Part shown: positions 1 to 4,189 of the stretch, piece after piece
Numbering within the stretch: the stretch's first letter is position 1
How the letters are laid out: every line of letters starts with the position of its first letter
Assembly: GCA_003498085.1 (NCBI GenBank)
Contig: DNCM01000056.1
Span: forward strand, 1-5,114
Source: a bacterium
GTDB lineage: Bacteria > UBA9089 > UBA9088
Direction: 5' to 3'
Length of the DNA stretch: 5,114 bases
Made by a program: the position numbers and the translations under genes
Notes under the pieces: model-generated
Database searches by the model: none
What the model saw: the letters and a program-made list of their open reading frames with translations, nothing else
What the model was told of the DNA's origin: nothing

Positions 1-4
1 AAAG

Positions 5-21
5 GCTAATAGCTAATGACT
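5..21 (+). repeat. 17-bp direct repeat, copy 1
   Basis: GCTAATAGCTAATGACT here is identical to 119-135. The word itself contains GCTAAT twice, seven bases apart. The same sequence therefore occurs in direct orientation as well as forming part of the inverted arms, so the region is modular rather than a simple hairpin. Confidence 0.9.
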
Positions 22-58
22 GTAACTATTCAGCTATTGGCTTCTAGCTATTAGCTTT
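21..58 (+). repeat. Left arm of a long imperfect inverted repeat
   Basis: Reverse-complemented, this 38-nt arm aligns without gaps to 116-153. Two perfect 14-bp blocks pair (21-34 with 140-153, and 45-58 with 116-129). They are separated on each side by 10 nt that mostly do not match, giving about 31 of 38 identical by eye. The arm is made of GCTATTAGC/AGCTATT words. Its inner edge abuts the coding remnant that starts at 59. Bases 5-15 can also pair with 45-55, so positions 1-58 could form a smaller hairpin of their own. The repeat may continue left of the window. Confidence 0.85.
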
Positions 59-130
59 AAAATTGGTAGAATGCTACAAGGACTTATAAAACGAATTAAA
101 GAAGATTTAAAACCAAAAGCTAATAGCTAA
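59..130 (+). pseudogene. C-terminal remnant of a four-helix-bundle (S23/IVP-like) protein
   Basis: Read in frame to the TAA at 128-130, this stretch encodes K-IGRMLQGLIKRIKEDLKP-KANS. The pattern 'RML.GLI+.+K' followed by a basic tail resembles the last helix of four-helix-bundle proteins of the 23S rRNA intervening-sequence (IVP/S23) family, which are normally about 115-130 residues long. Only about 20 residues remain. The frame stays open to about position 26, but that part is repeat sequence and does not look like the family, and no plausible start or ribosome-binding site is present. The family-like part begins exactly where the left repeat arm ends, and the right arm supplies the final Ala-Asn-Ser and stop. 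This suggests internal deletion of a repeat-flanked element. The match rests on a short peptide recalled from the family, so chance resemblance is possible. Confidence 0.42.
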
Positions 131-153
131 TGACTAAAGGCTGAATAGTTACA
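116..153 (+). repeat. Right arm of the long imperfect inverted repeat
   Basis: This is the partner of 21-58, with a 57-nt interior (59-115) between the arms. The arm provides the last codons (Ala-Asn-Ser) and the TAA stop (128-130) of the coding remnant. Its outer end, GCTGAATAGTTACA, runs into TACAAT at 150-155, a 5/6 match to a -10 hexamer upstream of ttcA. I see no matching -35, so a promoter role is only a possibility. A smaller inverted repeat, TGAATA/TATTCA (142-147 and 155-160), overlaps the outer edge. Confidence 0.85.
119..135 (+). repeat. 17-bp direct repeat, copy 2
   Basis: This is an exact copy of 5-21, 114 bp downstream and inside the right inverted-repeat arm. It covers the stop codon of the coding remnant at 59-130. 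Confidence 0.9.
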
Positions 154-170
154 ATATTCAATAAATTAAT

Positions 171-176
171 AAAGGT
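171..176 (+). promoter_or_regulatory. Ribosome-binding site of ttcA
   Basis: AAAGGT lies 9 nt before the ATG at 186. The same hexamer at the same spacing precedes priA, which supports both starts. Confidence 0.6.
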
Positions 177-185
177 TTTTACATT

Positions 186-923
186 ATGAATACAAAAGAT
201 ATTCAAGTAAGAAAAAGGGCTGTAAAGATTAAACGTTTGATCTCCCAGAAAGTAGGTAAGGCGATTGTAGATTACAATATGATCGAGGATGGAGATAGGA
301 TTGTGGTAGCAGTCTCTGGAGGCAAAGATAGTTTAACTTTGATTGAGATATTGCGAGATAGACAACGATATGCACCAATTAAATTCGAGCTTTTACCTGT
401 CCATATTAAGTTAGACTTTCAGAATCTAAATCTTGATATATTAGAAAGATATTTTAAAGAAAATGGCTATGATTACTATATAGAGCCGCTAAATATTTTA
501 GGTGGAAACGACAAGGTAGAATGTTTTTATTGTGCCTGGAGTCGTAAAAAAGCTTTATTCGAAATAACAGATAGACTGGGTGCAAAAAAGATAGCTATTG
601 CACATAATAAAGATGACATAATCGAAACTTTCTTTCTTAATCTTATATTTCACGCTGAAATCAGTGCCCTAAAGCCTGTTGGAAAGTTTTTTGATGATAA
701 ATTTTGGATTATAAGACCATTGATGTATGTTGAAAAAAAGGAGACTATGGAATTAGCTGATTTATATAATCTTCCTGTGTTGAATTTCGATTGTCCATAT
801 CAGGGATCAAAAAGGAGGGTTATCAAAGAATTATTAGAGATTCTTGAAGACAAATGTGATAAACACGCAAAAACAAATATATTTAATGCCCTAAAAAGGG
901 TTAAGAAAGATTATCTTTTATGA
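186..923 (+). CDS. ttcA: tRNA 2-thiocytidine biosynthesis protein TtcA (PP-loop family)
   Basis: TtcA-family enzymes use ATP to activate cytidine 32 of certain tRNAs in the cytoplasm and insert sulfur, giving 2-thiocytidine, with help from an Fe-S cluster. The 245-residue protein shows the PP-loop SGGKDS at residues 44-49. It has a CFYC (CxxC) pair at C113 and C116, the family segment AHNKDDIIETFFLN starting near residue 139, and a further cysteine, C203, in the context FDCP. C113, C116 and C203 match the three cluster-binding cysteines of TtcA (C122, C125 and C213 in E. coli), which favours TtcA over TilS or other PP-loop enzymes. The protein is shorter than E. coli TtcA (311 residues) at both ends but keeps all core motifs. 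The ATG has an AAAGGT sequence 9 nt upstream. The gene lies just right of the repeat element and 66 bp before ridA. The tRNA target is inferred from the family. Confidence 0.88.
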   Translation: MNTKDIQVRKRAVKIKRLISQKVGKAIVDYNMIEDGDRIVVAVSGGKDSLTLIEILRDRQRYAPIKFELLPVHIKLDFQNLNLDILERYFKENGYDYYIEPLNILGGNDKVECFYCAWSRKKALFEITDRLGAKKIAIAHNKDDIIETFFLNLIFHAEISALKPVGKFFDDKFWIIRPLMYVEKKETMELADLYNLPVLNFDCPYQGSKRRVIKELLEILEDKCDKHAKTNIFNALKRVKKDYLL

Positions 924-952
924 TTTAAGAGCAAACATTTCAAACAACTATT

Positions 953-979
953 TTGCAAAACAATCGATTGTGATATAAA
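953..979 (+). promoter_or_regulatory. Candidate promoter of ridA
   Basis: TTGCAA (953-958) is a partial -35. TATAAA (974-979) is a -10 preceded by TG at 971-972, making a TGnTATAAA extended -10 with a 15-nt spacer. The alternative TAAAAT (976-981) has a 17-nt spacer. In either register transcription would start only a few bases before the ATG at 990. No other leader or ribosome-binding site is visible. Confidence 0.4.
960..971. promoter_or_regulatory. 12-bp perfect palindrome, possible operator
   Basis: ACAATCGATTGT is its own reverse complement. It fills most of the space between the proposed -35 and -10 of ridA, a usual location for a repressor or activator dimer site. No regulator is encoded nearby, and I cannot assign the site to a known family. 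Confidence 0.35.
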
Positions 980-989
980 ATATTATTGT

Positions 990-1367
990 ATGAAAGAAGC
1001 TATCTTTAGTAAAAATGGAACAGCAGTAAAAGGACCATATTCCCCAGCTATTGCTTACAATAATCTTATCTTTGTCTCTGGTCAAGGGCCATTTGACCCT
1101 ACAACAGGAGATGTCGTCAGAGGAGATATAAAAGAAGAGACAAAACTTGCATTGGAAAATATTAAAGCAATCCTTGAGGCAGGTGGTTCATCTATGGACA
1201 ATGCCCTCAAAACAACCGTATTTCTGGCTAATATGGACGATTTTGAAAAGATGAATGAAGTTTATAGAGAATACTTTAAAGAGCCAATGCCTAGCCGAAC
1301 AACTATTCAGGCAGGAAGACTTCCTTTGGACATTAAAATAGAGATAGATGTAATTGCTTATAAATAA
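990..1367 (+). CDS. ridA: RidA family reactive intermediate deaminase
   Basis: RidA (YjgF/YER057c/UK114) trimers hydrolyse enamine/imine intermediates, such as 2-aminoacrylate released by PLP enzymes, to 2-oxo acids and ammonia. This protects other PLP enzymes in the cytoplasm. The 125-residue length is typical. Family features include KGPYSPA near residues 14-20 with Tyr17, FVSGQGPFDP (28-37), PSRTTIQ with Arg103, and LPLDIKIEID with Glu118. Arg103 and Glu118 correspond to the substrate-binding arginine and catalytic glutamate (R105 and E120 in E. coli). The E. coli Cys107 position is Thr105 here, which is common among homologues. The ATG has no Shine-Dalgarno sequence, and the upstream promoter-like elements suggest a very short leader. 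The stop overlaps the next gene's ATG by one base (TAATG), so the two are almost certainly co-transcribed. The physiological substrate is inferred from the family. Confidence 0.93.
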   Translation: MKEAIFSKNGTAVKGPYSPAIAYNNLIFVSGQGPFDPTTGDVVRGDIKEETKLALENIKAILEAGGSSMDNALKTTVFLANMDDFEKMNEVYREYFKEPMPSRTTIQAGRLPLDIKIEIDVIAYK

Positions 1368-1966
1368 TGGAGCTTTATCTTGTAAGGCATGGTGAGTCAA
1401 CATGGAATAGGAAGGATAAAATCCAGGGTCAAAGTAATCCACATCTTTCTGAAAAAGGGATAAAACAGGCAGAATTGCTTAAAAAAAGACTTATGGATAT
1501 CCCGTTCGACTTTGTCTATTCAAGTCCACTTAAGCGGGCATACAAGACTGCAGAGATAGTTGTTGATGGAAAATATCCGATCGTTAAAGATAAAAGGCTT
1601 TCTGAGATCCATCTTGGTATATGGGAAAGGTTACCTGCAAAAAGGCTTTATAAGGAGAGCAAAGAATTTAGAGATTGGTTTGTAAAAACAACAGAGGTAA
1701 CGCCAGAAGGCGGGGAAAGTCTATTTGAGTTTAGGGATAGAGTTTCTTCTTTTTTTGATGAGATAATTCAAAAAAATAGCGGTAAAAACCGTGGTTTTAT
1801 ATTCTCCCATTCTGGGGTTATAAGTATATGGCTTGCAAGCCTTTTGGCTATGGACATAAATAAGGTATGGAGCATTCCAGTGGATAATGGTTCACTTACA
1901 ATCATCAGAATAAAAAACCCACAATTTCTCCTTATAGCATTTAACGATACCTGCCATCTTCTATAA
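1367..1966 (+). CDS. Histidine phosphatase family protein (phosphoglycerate mutase-like)
   Basis: Members of this superfamily transfer a phosphoryl group to a histidine and then hydrolyse it. The visible catalytic set is complete: LVRHGESTWN with R7 and H8 (the phosphorylated histidine), SSPLKRAYKTA with R57, LSEIHLGIWE with E80, and FSHSG with H148. PEGGES (113-118) is also present. The 199-residue length and these motifs fit the small CobC/PhoE/GpmB-like branch. Alpha-ribazole phosphatase is possible, but no cobalamin genes are nearby, so the substrate is left open. It is unlikely to be the glycolytic mutase, which is longer. The ATG overlaps the ridA stop (TAATG) and lacks its own ribosome-binding site, so translation probably depends on termination of ridA. 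The gene ends 7 bp from the end of convergent murJ, with no visible terminator. Confidence 0.85.
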   Translation: MELYLVRHGESTWNRKDKIQGQSNPHLSEKGIKQAELLKKRLMDIPFDFVYSSPLKRAYKTAEIVVDGKYPIVKDKRLSEIHLGIWERLPAKRLYKESKEFRDWFVKTTEVTPEGGESLFEFRDRVSSFFDEIIQKNSGKNRGFIFSHSGVISIWLASLLAMDINKVWSIPVDNGSLTIIRIKNPQFLLIAFNDTCHLL

Positions 1967-1973
1967 AAATTCC

Positions 1974-3488
1974 TTATTTAAATTTCAAAAGACTTTTTAC
2001 TGTAAAGGAAAGTTCAGAGATCTTAATTCCAAGCCCTAAAAGGAAATAGACAATAACCCCAATTATTATGACAAGCAAAACATTTAGCCCGGTCTTGGCA
2101 AGAGTAAAAAGGAAGATTCCCATAAGAATGGATGCAACAGTAGTTTTTATGAGGGTTTTTAAAATTGGTTCCAATCCGAGTATACCAACCCTTCTTTTTA
2201 GTATAATTGTAAGGATAGAGAAATTTATCCATGAAGACATACTTGTTGCCAGTGCAATTCCTCCCTCCTCAAGAGGCTTTATGAAAATAAGGTTTAAAAA
2301 AATATTCAAAATCATGCAGAAAATAGAAACTTTAAGGGGTGTCTTTGTATCACCCATAGCATAGAAGAATGAAACTACTGGTTTGATCCATGAAAAAAAG
2401 ATAAGGCCGATTGAGTAAAAAAATAGTGCAAGATAGCAAGCATTTGTCTCATTCCTACTAAATTCACCATGCTCAAAAAGGAGGTCAATTACTTCCTTTC
2501 CAAGAACGATAAGTCCAATACTTGCTGGGATAACAAAGGTAACGACAAGCCTTAAGGATAGATTTAGTGTCTCCTTTGCACTTTTTATATCATTATCTGA
2601 AATAAACCTAGATAGTGATGGAAGGCTGACGATACCGATTGCTGTGCCAAATAGTGCAAGTGGAAAGTCTATTAGTCTATTTGCATAGTACAGGTTCGAT
2701 ATAGCAGAGGGACCGATTAAGGATGCAAGGATTGTGTCGATTGTTATGTTTACCTGATAAACAGCAAATCCAATGATTGCTGGAAGCATCTTTATCCCAA
2801 CCTCTAAGACACCGGGATGGGAAAGAGAAATTATTGGCCTGTATTCTAGTTTCTCGGAAAGTAGTGTTGGGATCTGAACTGCAACCTGTAGCAATCCACC
2901 GACCAAAACAGCGATACAGAGACCAAAGATTGGATTTTCTAGTCTTGGGCAAATAAAAAGGATGAATACGATAAAGCTTATATTTAAAAGGGATGAAGAG
3001 ATTGCGGGTGGACCAAACCTATTCAAAGAATTAAGGATGCCCATAATGAAAGCAGAAATACATATAAAAATAAGATAGGGGAAAATGAATCTTAAAACTT
3101 TGCTCATCAATGGAATAAGTCCAAGCTTTATAAATCCTGGAGCAACTATAGACGATATAATTGGGGAAAATATGATGCCAATTAAAACAATAAGGCTTGT
3201 AACAAAAAGAAGGAGGTTGATAACTATCGATGAAAGTATCCATGCCTTTTTTTTATCACTCTTAAGATAACGGACAAATACGGGGATAAATGATGAAGAA
3301 AGTGCACCTTCTCCAAGAAGCAGTCTTAATGTATTCGGAACAAGCCATGCTGCAAAGAATATACCCCTAGTTGTTGCTGAGAAGTAATGTGCGAGGAGAA
3401 GATCTCTCACAAAACCAAGGATTCTACTTAAAAGAATCCCAAAGCTTACAATACCCGCATGTTTTGTAAATTTATGATTTTCTTGCAT
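1974..3488 (-). CDS. murJ: Lipid II flippase MurJ (MviN family)
   Basis: MurJ is an inner-membrane protein of the MOP exporter superfamily that flips the peptidoglycan precursor lipid II to the outer face. The 504 residues are hydrophobic almost throughout, consistent with about 14 transmembrane helices. The N-terminal family signature is clear: SRILGFVRD (21-29), then PNTLRLLLGEGALSSSFIPV (51-70). NRFGPPA lies near 156-162 and LYYANRLIDFPLALFG near 266-281. R22, R28, D29, R55 and R271 align with functionally important charged positions in characterised MurJ proteins. The usual acidic residue in the 'DAFF' segment after helix 1 (D39 in E. coli) is replaced here, where the sequence reads TTRGIFF (39-45). 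The start gives a normal short cytoplasmic N-terminus, although no Shine-Dalgarno sequence precedes it. murJ is transcribed divergently from the cyclo-ligase gene and converges on the phosphatase gene. Confidence 0.94.
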   Translation of the reverse strand: MQENHKFTKHAGIVSFGILLSRILGFVRDLLLAHYFSATTRGIFFAAWLVPNTLRLLLGEGALSSSFIPVFVRYLKSDKKKAWILSSIVINLLLFVTSLIVLIGIIFSPIISSIVAPGFIKLGLIPLMSKVLRFIFPYLIFICISAFIMGILNSLNRFGPPAISSSLLNISFIVFILFICPRLENPIFGLCIAVLVGGLLQVAVQIPTLLSEKLEYRPIISLSHPGVLEVGIKMLPAIIGFAVYQVNITIDTILASLIGPSAISNLYYANRLIDFPLALFGTAIGIVSLPSLSRFISDNDIKSAKETLNLSLRLVVTFVIPASIGLIVLGKEVIDLLFEHGEFSRNETNACYLALFFYSIGLIFFSWIKPVVSFFYAMGDTKTPLKVSIFCMILNIFLNLIFIKPLEEGGIALATSMSSWINFSILTIILKRRVGILGLEPILKTLIKTTVASILMGIFLFTLAKTGLNVLLVIIIGVIVYFLLGLGIKISELSFTVKSLLKFK

Positions 3489-3497
3489 TTTTGTAAA

Positions 3498-3527
3498 AGT
3501 TTATTACAAATTTCTTAAGTATGTCAA
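3498..3527 (-). promoter_or_regulatory. Candidate promoter of murJ
   Basis: On the minus strand a perfect TTGACA (3527-3522) is followed, after 18 nt, by TAAACT (3503-3498), a 4/6 match to the -10 consensus. Transcription would begin around 3491, only a few bases before the ATG at 3488, giving a nearly leaderless message. The inverted repeat TTTGTAA/TTACAAA (3490-3496 and 3504-3510) covers the -10 and start region and could be an operator or AT-rich coincidence. The -10 is the weak part of this call. Confidence 0.4.
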
Positions 3528-3550
3528 TATAGCTAAACTTTAAAAGGATT

Positions 3551-3581
3551 TTGACATAAAATCATGTTATAATTTTATAAT
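3551..3581 (+). promoter_or_regulatory. Candidate promoter of the cyclo-ligase-priA pair
   Basis: A perfect TTGACA lies at 3551-3556. TATAAT occurs twice downstream, at 3568-3573 and 3576-3581. The first is preceded by TG at 3565-3566, making a full extended -10 (TGnTATAAT) that needs little help from a -35. The second has a 19-nt spacer from TTGACA, longer than ideal. Either would give a leader of roughly 25-35 nt before the TTG start at 3615. This is the strongest promoter-like sequence in the window. Confidence 0.55.
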
Positions 3582-3591
3582 TAAATTATAA
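3567..3591. repeat. 9-bp inverted repeat over the cyclo-ligase promoter
   Basis: TTATAATTT (3567-3575) and AAATTATAA (3583-3591) are exact reverse complements separated by 7 nt. The repeat covers both -10 candidates and the expected transcription start. It could be an operator. All arm bases are A or T in an AT-rich spacer, so chance is a serious alternative. Confidence 0.5.
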
Positions 3592-3614
3592 GAGTGAATT
3601 GATTTTTTGGTGTC

Positions 3615-4160
3615 TTGGAAGATAAGAATGATATAAGGAAAAAGATACTCAAAAGGCGAGACAGTCTAGCCGAAGAAGACATTCAAGAAAAAAGTAGAAG
3701 AATAAAAGAGATTCTTTTTTCTTTACCTAGGTTTATTTCTGCAAAAAATATCCTTTTCTATGCATCCTTCCGTTCTGAAGTAAGAACAGATATAATGATC
3801 ACTGAAGCATTGAATAGAAAAAATGTTTTTCTTCCAAAGGTTTTTGAAAGAGAACTTAAGATATTTGAGATAAAAGATATTGGTGAATTAAAAAAGGGAT
3901 TCTGTGGAATACTAGAACCTATTACTGAAAGGCTACTAGTAGAATTAGCCAACATTGAACTTGCTATTATCCCTGGTGTCTGTTTTGATAAGATGGGCTT
4001 TAGGATCGGCTATGGTGGAGGATACTATGACAGGCTCATCCCAAAACTTTCTTGTAAAAAGATAGGCCTTGCATTTTCCCTTCAGATAATCGATGAAATT
4101 CCCCATTCACCTTTGGATGCAAAGGTTGATAAAATAATAACAGAAGATGGAATCATTTGA
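3615..4160 (+). CDS. fau: 5-formyltetrahydrofolate cyclo-ligase (MTHFS)
   Basis: The enzyme uses ATP to convert 5-formyltetrahydrofolate to 5,10-methenyltetrahydrofolate in the cytoplasm, returning an inhibitory folate form to one-carbon metabolism. The 181-residue length is typical. The N-terminal basic helix RKKILKRRDSL (8-18), FYASFRSEVRT (48-58) with E55, FLPK (72-75), GILEP (98-102), PGVCFD (120-125) and the nucleotide-binding GYGGGYYDR (132-140) are all family features, and the end VDKIITE (171-177) fits as well. The start must be TTG at 3615: the frame is closed by TGA at 3600-3602, and no in-frame ATG or GTG lies between that stop and the conserved N-terminal helix. No good Shine-Dalgarno sequence is visible, so translation may be weak. 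The gene is 29 bp upstream of priA on the same strand, probably in one transcript. The symbol is also written ygfA. Confidence 0.9.
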   Translation: MEDKNDIRKKILKRRDSLAEEDIQEKSRRIKEILFSLPRFISAKNILFYASFRSEVRTDIMITEALNRKNVFLPKVFERELKIFEIKDIGELKKGFCGILEPITERLLVELANIELAIIPGVCFDKMGFRIGYGGGYYDRLIPKLSCKKIGLAFSLQIIDEIPHSPLDAKVDKIITEDGII

Positions 4161-4174
4161 TTTGAAGATATTAG

Positions 4175-4180
4175 AAAGGT
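4175..4180 (+). promoter_or_regulatory. Ribosome-binding site of priA
   Basis: AAAGGT lies 9 nt before the ATG at 4190, the same sequence and spacing as for ttcA. It favours that ATG over an in-frame TTG at 4184. Confidence 0.6.
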
Positions 4181-4189
4181 ATTTTGACC

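Noticed and set aside
26..130. Intact small protein gene running through the left repeat arm
   Set aside because: The frame is open from about 26, but the N-terminal part is translated repeat with no start signal. Only the part from 59 onward looks protein-derived, so it is listed as a remnant.
1..160. CRISPR array
   Set aside because: There are only two copies of the 17-bp direct repeat, the spacing is 114 bp, and the intervening sequence is itself repeat and coding remnant. It has no regular repeat-spacer structure and no cas genes are nearby.
906..918. AAAGAT/ATCTTT inverted repeat at the end of ttcA as a terminator
   Set aside because: The loop would be a single base, the arms are AT-rich and partly inside the coding sequence, and no T-run follows in a usable position.
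1188..1442. Minus-strand open frame of 84 codons opposite ridA and the phosphatase gene
   Set aside because: It lies fully antisense to two genes with clear family motifs, crosses their junction, and its translation resembles no protein I recognise.
2068..2364. Plus-strand open frame of 98 codons inside murJ
   Set aside because: It is antisense to clear MurJ coding sequence. Its hydrophobic pattern follows from the complementary membrane-protein codons, and no independent start signal is seen.
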